DNA of 64,000 nucleotides from Caulobacter radicis (lineage in GTDB: Bacteria; Pseudomonadota; Alphaproteobacteria; Caulobacterales; Caulobacteraceae): contig NZ_QDKO01000004.1 in the NCBI RefSeq assembly GCF_003094615.1, positions 32,542 through 96,541 of the forward strand, written 5' to 3'. The translations under genes were made by a program, and so were the position numbers. Shown in pieces: positions 8,302 through 17,060 of this stretch (its first letter is position 1; each line of letters begins with the position of its first letter). The notes beneath the pieces were generated by a model that was not told the origin of the DNA, did not search any database, and was given only the letters and a program-made list of their open reading frames with translations.

Positions 8302-9710
8302 ACGCGACCGTCAAGGACGCGCCCCCAAAGGACGCGAAGGTCAATCCCCTGGCCAGGATGCTGGCCAATGTCGGCGCCCTGCTGAGCGGCCGTGGGGTCA
8401 ACGCCGTGGTGGGCCTGGCCTATATCGCGGTGACCACCCGCAGCCTCGGCATCGAGGTCTTCGGCTTTTTGATCCTGATCAACGCCTTCGCCCAGGCGCT
8501 GGGCGAGATGGCCAAGTTCCAGTCCTGGCAGACCGTCGTGCAGTACGGCGCCAAGCCGCTGATGGACGGCGACCGCAGGACCTTCCAGCAGGTGATGCGC
8601 CTGGCCCTGGTGCTCGACGGCATCGGCGCGGTCGCCGGCGTGGCCATCGGCGTGGCCGGCTGCCTGCTGTTCAGCCACTACATGGGCTGGCCCGACAACC
8701 TGGCGCCGGCCGCCGCGCTCTACTGCCTGTCGGTCGGGGTCATGACCTCGGCCACGGGCGTCGGCCTGCTGCGCCTTTTCGACCGCTTCCGCATGCTGGC
8801 CGCCGAGCAGGTGGTGTCGTCCGTCGTGCGCCTGATCGGCTGCGTGATCGCCGCCTCCATGGATGCGCCGATCGAGATGTTCTTGCTGGCCTGGGCGGCC
8901 GGCACCGTGGCCTCGTTCCTCTATGTCGCCGCCATCGCCGTCTGGAGCCTGCTGCAACGGGGATTGCTGAACGGCTTCAGCCTGTTCGGCCCGCTGGGCG
9001 ACGGTCTGCCGGGCGTCTGGCGCTTCGCCTGGGCGACCAATTTCAGCAGCACCATCGAGGTCGGCTTCACCCACGTCCTGACCCTGGCCATCGGCGCGCT
9101 GGTCGGCCCCGCCCAGGCCGCCATGTGGCGCGTCGGCCGCCAGGTGGCCGACGGCATGGCCAAGCCCGCGCGCCTGATGCTGCCCGCCCTGCATCCCGAG
9201 TTCGCCCGTCTGCGCGCGCAGAAGGACGACGCGGCCATGCTGCGCCTGGCCCGCCAGATCGCCCTGATCGGCGGCGGCGTCGCCGGCGTGCTGCTGGCGG
9301 TCTGCCTGCTGGCCGGCCCCTGGCTGCTGACCGTGATCATGGGCCCCGAATACGCCTCGGCCGCCGGCATCATGAGCTGGCAGGTGGCCGCCGCCGCGAT
9401 CAGCATCATGGCCCTGCCGATCGAGCCGATGCTGGTGTCGATGCACGCGGCCGGCGCCGCCCTGCGCGTGCGCATCGTCGTCATCGCCATCTACTTCGCC
9501 GCCCTCGTGCCGCTGCTTCAGGTCTTCGACCTGACCGGCGCCGGCGCGGCCCTGGTCCTGGCCTCGACCTGCATGGCGATCGGCATGTTCATCACCCTCC
9601 GGTCGCGTCTCGCAGCGGAAGCCGCCGCAGAGCGCGAGGACAAAAGCGCCGTCATGCTTGAACAGACTTGCGCGGAACCCCTGAACGAGCGCAAAGGCGA
9701 TCCGCAATGA
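8298..9710 (+). CDS. Oligosaccharide/lipid flippase (Wzx/MATE-like membrane protein)
   Basis: 470 residues with about twelve hydrophobic helices from residue 25 onward, matching the polysaccharide-transport (MOP/Wzx) family that flips lipid-linked precursors across the inner membrane. It begins MNATVKDAP at an ATG overlapping the stop of the preceding transferase, and its TGA overlaps the ATG of the acyl-AMP ligase, showing tight translational coupling. Its place inside the ceramide operon suggests the substrate is a ceramide-derived lipid or a lipid-linked head group rather than O-antigen. The family call is good; the substrate is inferred. Confidence 0.78.
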   Translation: MNATVKDAPPKDAKVNPLARMLANVGALLSGRGVNAVVGLAYIAVTTRSLGIEVFGFLILINAFAQALGEMAKFQSWQTVVQYGAKPLMDGDRRTFQQVMRLALVLDGIGAVAGVAIGVAGCLLFSHYMGWPDNLAPAAALYCLSVGVMTSATGVGLLRLFDRFRMLAAEQVVSSVVRLIGCVIAASMDAPIEMFLLAWAAGTVASFLYVAAIAVWSLLQRGLLNGFSLFGPLGDGLPGVWRFAWATNFSSTIEVGFTHVLTLAIGALVGPAQAAMWRVGRQVADGMAKPARLMLPALHPEFARLRAQKDDAAMLRLARQIALIGGGVAGVLLAVCLLAGPWLLTVIMGPEYASAAGIMSWQVAAAAISIMALPIEPMLVSMHAAGAALRVRIVVIAIYFAALVPLLQVFDLTGAGAALVLASTCMAIGMFITLRSRLAAEAAAEREDKSAVMLEQTCAEPLNERKGDPQ

Positions 9711-11419
9711 ATACGCCCACCGCTTCCGGCAGGACCGTCCGTCTCGCCGACTTCCCGACCCTGACCGCCGCCCTGGATTTCGCCGCGACCGGCGAGACCG
9801 GGATCAACCTGCATTCGCTGCGCGGCGAACTGGTCGAGGCCCTGACCTACGCCGCCCTGCGCGAGCAGGCCCAAGGCCTGGCCCGCCGCCTGCTGGCCGC
9901 CGGCTCCAAGGTGGGCGACAGCGTCGCCCTGATCGCCGAGACCGAAGGCGACTTCGTGCGCGCCTTCTTCGCCTGCCAATATGCGGGCCTGGTTCCCGCG
10001 CCCCTGCCCCTGCCCGCGCCGCTGGGCGGTCGCGAGGCCTATATCGAGCAGATCGGCCGCATGTGCGCCTCTGCCCATGCGAAGATCCTGATCGGCCCGT
10101 CGGGCATGGCCGAGTGGCTCAAGCAGATCGGCGACGCCGCCGGCCTCGACTTCGCCGGCCCGCTGTCGGAGCTGCCGGAAGACGCCGGCGCGGCCCTGCC
10201 GGAAATCACGCTCGAGCACCCCTGCTATCTGCAGTTCTCGTCGGGCAGCACCCGCTTCCCCACCGGCGTGCTGGTGACGCACAAGGCCCTGATGGCCAAC
10301 GCCGTGGCCATCACCCGCGACGGCCTGCAGGTGAAACCGGAAGACCGCGCCGTCTCGTGGCTGCCGCTCTATCACGACATGGGCCTGATCGGCTTCCTGC
10401 TGAGCCCGCTGACCAGCCAGATGAGCGTCGACCTGCTGCCCACCGGCGCCTTCGTGCGCCGGCCGCTGCTGTGGCTCGACCTGATCAGCCGCAACGGCGG
10501 CACGATCGCCTATAGCCCGACCTTCGGCTACGAGCTGTGCGCCCGCCGCGCCGAGGCCGCCTCGATCGACCACCTGGACCTGTCGCGCTGGCGCAGCGCC
10601 GGCCTGGGCGGCGACATGATCCGCACGGCCCCCGTCGAGGCCTTTGCGGAACGGTTCGCCGCCGTCGGCTTCTCGGAAAAGGCCTATGTGGCCAGCTACG
10701 GCATGGCCGAGGCAACCCTGGCCCTCTCCATGGCCCCGCTGGGCAAGGGCCTGCGCGTCGAGATCCTCGACATCGAGCGCCTGGAGCGCGACGACCTGGC
10801 CGTCACGGTCGGCGCCGACGCGCCCCGCGCCCGGGCCTTCGCCCGCTGCGGCCCGGCCCTGCCCCACCACCAGCTGGAAGTGCGCGACGCCGACGGCAAG
10901 CCGGTCGCCGAGCGCCAGGTCGGCCGCATCTTCGCCAAGGGCCCCAGCCTGATGGGCGGCTATTTCGAGCAGCCGGAGGAGACCGCCCGCGTGCTCGACG
11001 CCGACGGCTGGCTCGACACCGGCGACCTCGGCTTCCTGGTCGAGGGCGAGATCGTCATCACCGGCCGCGCCAAGGACCTGATCATCCTCAACGGCCGCAA
11101 CATCTGGCCGCAGGACCTGGAATGGACCGCCGAGCGCGAGGTCCCGGGCCTGCGCAGCGGCGACGTGGCGGCCTTCTCCGTGCCCGGCGACGCGGCGGAA
11201 GAAGAGATCGTCACCATCCTGGTCCAGGCCCGCGGCGGCGACGCCGACAGCCGCGCGGCCCTGGTCGACACCGTGGCCGGCGTGCTGCGCTCGCGCCACG
11301 GCGTCGAGACCCAGGTCAAGCTGGTCGGCGCCCACGCCCTGCCCCAGACCTCGTCGGGCAAGCTCAGCCGCTCCAAGGCCAAGGCCGCCTACTTGGCCGG
11401 CGCCTACGAGCGCGCCTGA
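9707..11419 (+). CDS. Fatty acyl-AMP ligase / acyl-ACP synthetase for sphingolipid synthesis
   Basis: 570 residues, ANL superfamily. The P-loop-like AMP-binding motif QFSSGSTRFPTGVLVTHK lies near 176-193, YGMAEATLA near 330 is the A5 motif, and DTGDLGFLVEGEIVITGR followed by KDLIILNGRNIWPQDLEW gives the hinge and C-terminal lid. The sequence is like FAAL (fatty acyl-AMP ligase) enzymes that load an acyl carrier protein. It starts at 9707, overlapping the flippase stop. The dedicated ACP gene lies two genes downstream, and serine palmitoyltransferase follows, so it probably activates the fatty acid and passes it to that ACP. The C. crescentus counterpart is essential for ceramide synthesis (literature from memory). 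Confidence 0.85.
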   Translation: MNTPTASGRTVRLADFPTLTAALDFAATGETGINLHSLRGELVEALTYAALREQAQGLARRLLAAGSKVGDSVALIAETEGDFVRAFFACQYAGLVPAPLPLPAPLGGREAYIEQIGRMCASAHAKILIGPSGMAEWLKQIGDAAGLDFAGPLSELPEDAGAALPEITLEHPCYLQFSSGSTRFPTGVLVTHKALMANAVAITRDGLQVKPEDRAVSWLPLYHDMGLIGFLLSPLTSQMSVDLLPTGAFVRRPLLWLDLISRNGGTIAYSPTFGYELCARRAEAASIDHLDLSRWRSAGLGGDMIRTAPVEAFAERFAAVGFSEKAYVASYGMAEATLALSMAPLGKGLRVEILDIERLERDDLAVTVGADAPRARAFARCGPALPHHQLEVRDADGKPVAERQVGRIFAKGPSLMGGYFEQPEETARVLDADGWLDTGDLGFLVEGEIVITGRAKDLIILNGRNIWPQDLEWTAEREVPGLRSGDVAAFSVPGDAAEEEIVTILVQARGGDADSRAALVDTVAGVLRSRHGVETQVKLVGAHALPQTSSGKLSRSKAKAAYLAGAYERA

Positions 11420-11420
11420 G

Positions 11421-12392
11421 GTGGAGGGCCCTGAGGCCAAGGACTCGGGGCCTCGCGTCGTCGCCGTCACCGGCGCGACCGGGTTCCTGGGCCAGCACCT
11501 CGTCCGCGCCATCGCCGAACGGGGCCTTGTCCCCCGCATCCTGTCGCGTCGCGATCCGGTCTCGCCGTTCTGGCGCGGGATCGAGCCGCAGGTGGTGCTG
11601 GGCGATCTCGCCCGCCCAGAAGCGCTCGCCCCGCTGTGCGACGGCGCCGACGTGGTGATCCACCTGGCCGGCCTGATCAAGGCCGCCGACCGCGCCGCCT
11701 TCGACAAGGTCAATGTCGACGGCGCCCGCGCCGCGGCCCAGGCCGCGACCGCCGCCCGCGCCCGCTTCGTGCTGGTCTCCAGCCTTGCCGCCCGCGAGCC
11801 CCGGCTCTCCGACTACGCCGCCAGCAAGCGCGCCGGCGAGGAAGCCGTACTGGCGATCGCGCCCGAGGCGCTGATCATCCGCCCGCCGGCCATCTACGGC
11901 CCCGGCGACCGCGAGACGGTCGGCCTGTTCGCCGCGGCCCAATCCAGCCGCGTGCTGCCGGTCCTGTCGCCCGCCTCGCGCGTGGCGATGATCGAGGTGC
12001 GCGACGCCGCCGCCCAGATCCTCGACCTGGTCACGAGCCGCCGCACGGGCCTGGCCTCGATCTGCGACGCCCGGCCCGACGGTTACGCCTGGAGCGAGAT
12101 CATGACCGCCGCCGCGGTCGCCGTCGGCGCGGGGCGGCCTCGCCTGCTTCGCGTGCCCGAAGGCCTGATCCGACTGGCCGGAAGCGTCGCCGATGCGGCG
12201 AGTAGACTTTCAGGACAACCCTCGGTGTTCGGATCGGGCAAGGCGCGCGAACTGTCGCATGCAGATTGGGCGTTTTCGGACGATCCATCCCTTGCGTCGT
12301 CGCCGAGTCGTCACGATGTTGCCCGCGGCTTCGGCGAAACCGTCGACTGGTATCGGTCGGCCGGATGGTTGTCGAAAAAATACAGCGACTAG
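11421..12392 (+). CDS. cerR: NAD(P)-dependent epimerase/SDR, ceramide reductase
   Basis: 323 residues starting at a GTG one base after the ligase stop. An extended short-chain dehydrogenase: VTGATGFLG at 16-24 binds the dinucleotide, SS at 120-121 and YAASK (Y132, K136) form the catalytic set. In C. crescentus the gene at this place between the ACP and the acyl-AMP ligase is CerR, which reduces the 3-keto group during ceramide formation, there after acylation rather than before. Gene order here matches that locus, which supports the symbol. Composition and spacing agree with one operon from 6515 to 12392. Confidence 0.8.
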   Translation: MEGPEAKDSGPRVVAVTGATGFLGQHLVRAIAERGLVPRILSRRDPVSPFWRGIEPQVVLGDLARPEALAPLCDGADVVIHLAGLIKAADRAAFDKVNVDGARAAAQAATAARARFVLVSSLAAREPRLSDYAASKRAGEEAVLAIAPEALIIRPPAIYGPGDRETVGLFAAAQSSRVLPVLSPASRVAMIEVRDAAAQILDLVTSRRTGLASICDARPDGYAWSEIMTAAAVAVGAGRPRLLRVPEGLIRLAGSVADAASRLSGQPSVFGSGKARELSHADWAFSDDPSLASSPSRHDVARGFGETVDWYRSAGWLSKKYSD

Positions 12393-12471
12393 TTCAATTG
12401 TGGCAGATATCTGACAGAGACACTGTTACGGTGCGGTCACAGTGCTTTGACGGGGGCGTCTGGCGTTTGGC
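12393..12471 (+). promoter_or_regulatory. Probable promoter/leader region of acp-spt
   Basis: A less GC-rich 79-base gap contains CAGATATCTG, a perfect 10-bp palindrome (12404-12413), and the spaced arms CACTG and CAGTG (12421-12444). It separates cerR from acp and may start a separate acp-spt transcript. No clear -35/-10 pair could be fixed. Confidence 0.3.
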
Positions 12472-12723
12472 ATGGATACAGTGACAGATCTGAGTTTGCG
12501 TGAGATCGGGCTGGCGACGAGCAAGGTGCTCGGCCGCACGGTCGAGGTGACGAACGACACCCACATCGGCCGCGACCTGGCCGTGGATTCCCTCGCCCTG
12601 ATGAACATCGTGATGGAGCTCGAAGACGCCTTCGACATCTCCATCCCGCTCGATCGCCTCGCCGCGGTGGAAACCGCCGGCGACCTCTCCAAACTGATCA
12701 ACGATCTCCGAACCAAGGCTTGA
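12472..12723 (+). CDS. acp: Acyl carrier protein dedicated to sphingolipid synthesis
   Basis: 83 residues, typical ACP length. The phosphopantetheine attachment serine is S40 in LAVDSLALMN, followed by the acidic helix VMELEDAFDISI that docks partner enzymes. It starts at ATG 12472; a GTG at 12481 is a possible shorter start. It lies four bases before serine palmitoyltransferase, so the two are coupled. The likely role is to carry the acyl thioester made by the FAAL at 9707 and hand it to serine palmitoyltransferase, as shown for the C. crescentus locus. It is distinct from the housekeeping AcpP. Confidence 0.88.
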   Translation: MDTVTDLSLREIGLATSKVLGRTVEVTNDTHIGRDLAVDSLALMNIVMELEDAFDISIPLDRLAAVETAGDLSKLINDLRTKA

Positions 12724-12726
12724 CCG

Positions 12727-13941
12727 ATGGGTCTGTTCGACAAGCATCTGGCCTATCGCGACGCGTACAAGGCCATCCAGCAAGCGGGCGCCGACCCGTT
12801 CACCGTCCGTTTCGACGCCGTGGTCTCGCCGACCGAGGGCGTGGTCGACGGCCGTCCGACCATCCTGCTGGGCACCAACAACTATCTGGGCCTGACCTTT
12901 GACGAGAAGGCGATCGCCGCCTCGGTCAAGGCCGTCCAGGAACGTGGCACCGGCACCACCGGTTCCCGCATCGCCAACGGCAGCTTCGAGGCCCACGTGG
13001 CCCTGGAGACAGCGCTGGCCAAGTTCTACGGCCGCAAGCACGCCATGGTGTTCACCACCGGCTACCAGGCCAATCTGGGCGTGCTGTCGACCCTGGTCGG
13101 CCGCGGCGACCACCTGATCCTCGACGCCGACAGCCACGCCTCGATCTACGACGGCTCGCGCCTGGGCCACGCCGAGGTCATCCGCTTCCGCCACAACGAC
13201 CCTGAAGACCTGGCCAAGCGCCTGCGTCGCCTCAAGGACGTCCCGGGCGAGCGCCTGATCGTCGTCGAAGGCATCTATTCGATGATCGGCGACACCGCGC
13301 CGCTCAAGGAAATCGCCGCCGTGAAGCGCGAGATGGGCGGCTACCTGCTGGTCGACGAGGCCCACTCGATGGGCGTGCTCGGCGCCACCGGCCGCGGCCT
13401 GGCCGAAGCCGCGGGCGTGGAAGACGACGTCGACTTCATCGTCGGCACCTTCTCCAAGAGCCTGGGCGCCATCGGCGGTTTCTGCGTCTCCAGCCTCGAC
13501 GACTTCGAGGTCATGCGGGTGATCTGCCGTCCGTACATGTTCACCGCCTCGCTGCCGCCGGCCGTGGTCGCCTCGACCCTGGTGGCGCTGGAGCAGATGA
13601 TCGCCAAGCCGCAGCTGCGCGAGCAGCTCAACAGCAACGCCTGCCGCCTGTACGACGGCCTGACCGCGCTGGGCTTCGTCACCGGCCCGGCCGCCAGCCC
13701 GATCGTCGCGGCCACCATGCCCGACGTCGAGCGCGCCATCGCCATGTGGAACGGCCTGCTGCAATCGGGCGTCTACCTCAACCTCGCCCTGCCGCCGGCC
13801 ACCCCCGACAGCCGTCCGCTGCTGCGCGCCAGCATCAGCGCCGCCCACACCCACGAGCAGATCGACCAGGTCCTCAAGGTGTTCGCCGAGGTCGGCGCGG
13901 CGCTCGGCGTCATCGACGGCCAGCAGCGCGCTTTCGCTTAA
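12727..13941 (+). CDS. spt: Serine palmitoyltransferase
   Basis: 404 residues, alpha-oxoamine synthase family, PLP fold type I. The PLP lysine is K244 in GTFSKSLGAIGG; H137 (DADSHAS) stacks on the cofactor, and D210 and H213 (LLVDEAHS) complete the site. The enzyme condenses serine with an acyl thioester to give 3-ketosphinganine, the first committed step of sphingolipid synthesis. KBL and ALAS are close relatives, but the upstream ACP, reductase and FAAL fix the assignment. It ends the plus-strand run and is followed by a strong terminator. Confidence 0.92.
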   Translation: MGLFDKHLAYRDAYKAIQQAGADPFTVRFDAVVSPTEGVVDGRPTILLGTNNYLGLTFDEKAIAASVKAVQERGTGTTGSRIANGSFEAHVALETALAKFYGRKHAMVFTTGYQANLGVLSTLVGRGDHLILDADSHASIYDGSRLGHAEVIRFRHNDPEDLAKRLRRLKDVPGERLIVVEGIYSMIGDTAPLKEIAAVKREMGGYLLVDEAHSMGVLGATGRGLAEAAGVEDDVDFIVGTFSKSLGAIGGFCVSSLDDFEVMRVICRPYMFTASLPPAVVASTLVALEQMIAKPQLREQLNSNACRLYDGLTALGFVTGPAASPIVAATMPDVERAIAMWNGLLQSGVYLNLALPPATPDSRPLLRASISAAHTHEQIDQVLKVFAEVGAALGVIDGQQRAFA

Positions 13942-13966
13942 AGGCAGGCGCACCGCTGAAAAGACG

Positions 13967-13999
13967 AAGCCCCGGCCGCAAGGTCCGGGGCTTTTTCTT
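13967..13999 (+). terminator. Rho-independent terminator after spt
   Basis: AAGCCCCGG (13967-13975) pairs with CCGGGGCTT (13985-13993), followed by a T-rich tract. It closes the ceramide operon and insulates the next module. Confidence 0.9.
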
Positions 14000-14121
14000 T
14001 ACTCCGGTGACGCGACGCGACACCGATCTGACCGTCCAAAACAGCCGGTGGAGCCAACTTCGGTTCACGCCCCTGAGCGGAGCCTCAGAAACTATAGGTT
14101 GTCGTGGACACTGCTGGGATA

Positions 14122-14149
14122 TTGACTCAAATCGATATATATCGATTAT
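14122..14149 (+). promoter_or_regulatory. Promoter with perfect 18-bp palindromic operator (PadR site)
   Basis: AATCGATATATATCGATT at 14130-14147 is a perfect palindrome. It lies between a TTGACT -35-like box (14122-14127) and a GATTAT -10-like box (14144-14149), an ideal place for a repressor. The AT-rich site stands out in 70% GC DNA. The padR-like ATG is 7 bases past the -10, so the transcript may be leaderless. Confidence 0.6.
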
Positions 14150-14155
14150 GGATGT

Positions 14156-14461
14156 ATGACATCGACACGCAGACCTTCAGCAGCGGCTCAGGCAGTGCTC
14201 GCGGCATTCCTCGCCGCGCCGGCGAACTGGCGTCACGGCTACGATCTGACCAAGGAGACAAGTGTAGGCGCGGGCACGCTCTACCCTCTCCTTGATCGCT
14301 GGGCGCGTCAGGGCTTGCTCGAAGCCGAGTGGCGCAAGGCCGACGCTCCAGGACGCCCCGCGAGACACGCCTATCGCCTGACGGCGGCCGGGATCGTTTT
14401 TGCGCGGACCTGGGCAACGTCCCCCGCCGTAGTGGCAAATCTGAAGCCGAGCATGGCCTGA
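14156..14461 (+). CDS. PadR-family transcriptional regulator
   Basis: 101 residues. The winged-helix PadR pattern is clear: WRHGYDLTKETSVGAGTLYPLLDRWARQGLLEAEW, shown here as helix, turn and recognition helix around GTLYPLLDRW (residues 40-50), then a wing with RHAYRLTAAG. The short form lacks the long C-terminal dimer helix of phenolic-acid PadR. There is no ribosome-binding site, consistent with a leaderless message. Its stop overlaps the ATG of the membrane protein (TGATG), so the two form an operon, probably autorepressed through the palindrome upstream. The pair sits between spt and cpgC. Confidence 0.8.
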   Translation: MTSTRRPSAAAQAVLAAFLAAPANWRHGYDLTKETSVGAGTLYPLLDRWARQGLLEAEWRKADAPGRPARHAYRLTAAGIVFARTWATSPAVVANLKPSMA

Positions 14462-15078
14462 TGCGCAAGTTCGCCAAGTGTCTGGTCACTCATGCGGCGG
14501 CCGTGATCGCCCCCCTGCGACCGACGCAGGCCCGTGCGATGGTTGTCGAACTCGATCATATCGAAAGCGCGAGCGACGCTTTCGATTTCGCGCTGGGCTG
14601 CGTTGTCGCCGCCTATAGTCAACGGATGAGCGTTCTCGCCGTTCTGGCTTTCTCCGCTCGTTTGGCCACCGCACTCGCGGCGAGTCTGTTCGGGCTGCTG
14701 CATATCGTTCAGCCGTGGTCCAATGTCGCCTTGAAAATGCGGCTGCTCGCGGATCCCGGTTTCACCGCCTGCGGAACGCGTTGCGAAAGCTGGGTACGCA
14801 CTGTCGGCGACCTACCGCTCAGTCATTGGCTATGGCAGCAAGGCGCCATGGCTGCTTTTGGGGCGTTGCATCTCGTCGCCGCAGTGCTGCTGCTACGCGG
14901 CAGTATTGGGCGCCTCGCCTGGACGAGCATGATTGTCGCTGTGTTTGCGCTCGCCATGCCAGCGCTCGGGGGCGGCGGTATTACGTTCCCGGTGATTTAC
15001 ATTCTTCTGATCGCAATGATGTTGGCCATGGGGCACGGCCTGGCCAAGCTGGAACATTGGAACTTTACGCGTCGCTAG
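14461..15078 (+). CDS. Membrane protein partner of the PadR regulator, unknown function
   Basis: 205 residues from the ATG that overlaps the padR stop. A soluble N-terminal stretch (1-60) containing RAMVVELDHIESASDAFDFALG resembles the prefix/HAAS-type segments often encoded after PadR regulators. It is followed by about four membrane helices (roughly 60-80, 125-145, 150-170, 175-195). G+C is visibly lower than in flanking genes, with several A/T-ending codons, hinting at later acquisition. PadR plus HAAS/membrane pairs usually work as a stimulus-linked sensor unit, but the signal and effect are unknown. Confidence 0.65.
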   Translation: MRKFAKCLVTHAAAVIAPLRPTQARAMVVELDHIESASDAFDFALGCVVAAYSQRMSVLAVLAFSARLATALAASLFGLLHIVQPWSNVALKMRLLADPGFTACGTRCESWVRTVGDLPLSHWLWQQGAMAAFGALHLVAAVLLLRGSIGRLAWTSMIVAVFALAMPALGGGGITFPVIYILLIAMMLAMGHGLAKLEHWNFTRR

Positions 15079-15243
15079 ATGGCTAGGACCTACAGAGCGC
15101 GTTAGCGCGCAGAAGCGTCCGCCCCCACCCTTCGCGGCCGCTTGATACGTCCGCCAAGAGGCGAGTGTCGGTAGCGGTGGAAGTCCCCGGTTCCAGGGCG
15201 GGAATGACGGGCGTGTTCAGGGTGAGAGCGGTGTTGGGTCGCC

Positions 15244-16152
15244 TCAGCGCCCGCGCCGCCACTTCCACAGGCCCAGCAGGATGCCCGGCGCGGCCAGCAC
15301 AGGGTGACGCTCGCGCCAGGGCGTCAGCTCGACCTTGAAGCCGGTGTGGCGCTCGATCTTCCAGGCGGCGTAGCGGGCCGCGCCCTGGAAGGTGAAGGCG
15401 GCCTTGATCAGGCGGGCCACGTTCAGCGACTTGCCGAGGTTGCGCCGCAGCCGCCAGGCGGCCTTCAGGCGCTTGCGCTCGATAGCCGACATCTGCGGCG
15501 CCGGGCGTCCCTCGCCGTCGAAGCGGCCGTCGTCGGCCCAGCAGGCCGGCAGCAGGCGCTGGTAGTGCGCGGGGTCGAAGGCCAGGATCGACGCCTCGCG
15601 CCCGGCCTTCTCGACCCGGAACTCGGCGGCGTAGGTCTCCTGGAACAGCGCCGTCCAATAGGCCTCGGGCGGCCCGTCCTCTGGCCCCAGGGCGGTGGCG
15701 AAGCGGGCGGCGGTGCGGGCCGCGCGGCGCACGGCCTCGACCACCGCCTCGCGCGCGGCCTCATCGACGGCCCAAACGAGGCCCGAGGGCTGCACGAAGC
15801 GGGTCCAAAGGGTGGTATCGATCCCCCTGCCCTTCACCGCCTGCGAGAACCGCGACAGGGTCATCGAGGCGGCCTTGGCCCGCAGGGTGACTCCCTCGTG
15901 CTCCAGCTCGTGATAACTGACGTCGGGCCACAGGATGCGGGTGGCCACGCCGCGCAGGCCGCGTGGCGGCCGCTCGGTCAGAACGTAGAAGTCGAGCACG
16001 CCCGACAGGTCGCCGGTGCGCAGGATCGAGCCGTAGAACAGCACCGCCTGGGCGGTCGGGAAGAGACCCGTCAGGTGTTCGGCGAAGGCGCGGATTGGCG
16101 CCGGGATCGACTGCGCCAGCTCGGCCTCGACCAGCGGCCGGACCGCGCTCAT
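15244..16152 (-). CDS. cpgC: CpgC-like nucleotidyltransferase-related protein of ceramide phosphoglycerate synthesis
   Basis: 302 residues from ATG 16152, overlapping the lipid kinase gene by four bases. The N-terminal part shows LFYGSILRTGDLSGVLDFYVL, close to the GSxxxGxxxxxxDxD core of polymerase-beta-type nucleotidyltransferases, although the second acidic residue is not an exact match. The rest (100-302) is helical and basic with no motif I know. In C. crescentus three genes next to spt, cpgA, cpgB and cpgC, are needed to make anionic ceramide phosphoglycerate (from memory). This is the gene nearest spt and matches cpgC by position. Its reaction is not established from sequence. Confidence 0.7.
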   Translation of the reverse strand: MSAVRPLVEAELAQSIPAPIRAFAEHLTGLFPTAQAVLFYGSILRTGDLSGVLDFYVLTERPPRGLRGVATRILWPDVSYHELEHEGVTLRAKAASMTLSRFSQAVKGRGIDTTLWTRFVQPSGLVWAVDEAAREAVVEAVRRAARTAARFATALGPEDGPPEAYWTALFQETYAAEFRVEKAGREASILAFDPAHYQRLLPACWADDGRFDGEGRPAPQMSAIERKRLKAAWRLRRNLGKSLNVARLIKAAFTFQGAARYAAWKIERHTGFKVELTPWRERHPVLAAPGILLGLWKWRRGR

Positions 16153-17060
16153 CCGACCACGAACCGCAGCGGCGCGCCCAGGGCCAAGGCCAGCTTGCCG
16201 CCCTCGAACACCTCGCCGTCGAGCACGAAGTCGAACTGGCCCGAGGCGTAGAGCGCCGCCGGGTCGCGCCGGCGATAGCCGCGCGCCTCCAGGATCGGCT
16301 TGTCCTTGCCCGACAGCACCGTGGGCACCATGCGCAGCAGGCGCTTGGGCGGGGCGTCGACGTCGAGCACCTTCAGCCCCTCGCGCGGCGGGCCGAACGG
16401 CTTGAGATCGAACGGCAGGCGCTTCAGCGCCGTGGCCAACAGGACGAAGCGCTCGCCTTCGGGCTGGATCTCGCCGTCCATGGCCACCTTCACGGCCACG
16501 CCCTGGCGCCACTGGTCGCGCGCGCCGCCGAACAGCGCGCCCAGCGTAGCGCCGACCAGGGTCACGGCCACCGACAGGCTCTGGAACACGCCCATGCGGT
16601 TGACGCGCTTGGACAGCGCCGTGGCCCGCACCAGGGCCCCCAGGCCGAAGAAGAAGCCCCGCAGCGGCGGACGGCCGTCGGCGAAGCGCACCTCGAGCGG
16701 CGCGCGGATCTTGACGCGCGGCTCAGGGCTCGCGGCCGCCGCCAGGGCCTCCTCCAGCCGCCAGTCGCGCGGCGCGCCCAGGTCGATGGCCAGCACGTTG
16801 GTCTTGCCCGACGGCAGGATCGCCAGCATCGGCATGTCGTCACCGAAGGTCGACGGCGTCAGGCCCAGCACGTCGCGCACCGTGCCGTCGCCGCCGTCGA
16901 TGACCAGGAGGTCGATCCTGTCCTCGGCGAAGCGGGCCAGCTCTTGCCCCAGCGCCTCGCGCGTCGCCGGCTCGACCACGCGCACGCCCTCGGGCGTGGG
17001 CGCATGCACCCGGCCCTGGTTGGCGTGGCTGCGCGGGTTGCGGACGACGCCGACGCGCAT
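16149..17060 (-). CDS. cpgB: Diacylglycerol-kinase-fold lipid kinase, ceramide kinase
   Basis: 303 residues. The GGDGT motif (G56-T60, in LLVIDGGDGTVRD) and ILPSGKTNVLA are the ATP-binding signature of the DAGK/sphingosine kinase/NAD kinase superfamily. The enzyme would phosphorylate ceramide at the cytoplasmic face using ATP. The C. crescentus protein at this position, CpgB, was shown to be a bacterial ceramide kinase (from memory). The ATG overlaps the stop of cpgA by one base and its own end overlaps cpgC, so the three are translated as a unit. Confidence 0.85.
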   Translation of the reverse strand: MRVGVVRNPRSHANQGRVHAPTPEGVRVVEPATREALGQELARFAEDRIDLLVIDGGDGTVRDVLGLTPSTFGDDMPMLAILPSGKTNVLAIDLGAPRDWRLEEALAAAASPEPRVKIRAPLEVRFADGRPPLRGFFFGLGALVRATALSKRVNRMGVFQSLSVAVTLVGATLGALFGGARDQWRQGVAVKVAMDGEIQPEGERFVLLATALKRLPFDLKPFGPPREGLKVLDVDAPPKRLLRMVPTVLSGKDKPILEARGYRRRDPAALYASGQFDFVLDGEVFEGGKLALALGAPLRFVVG

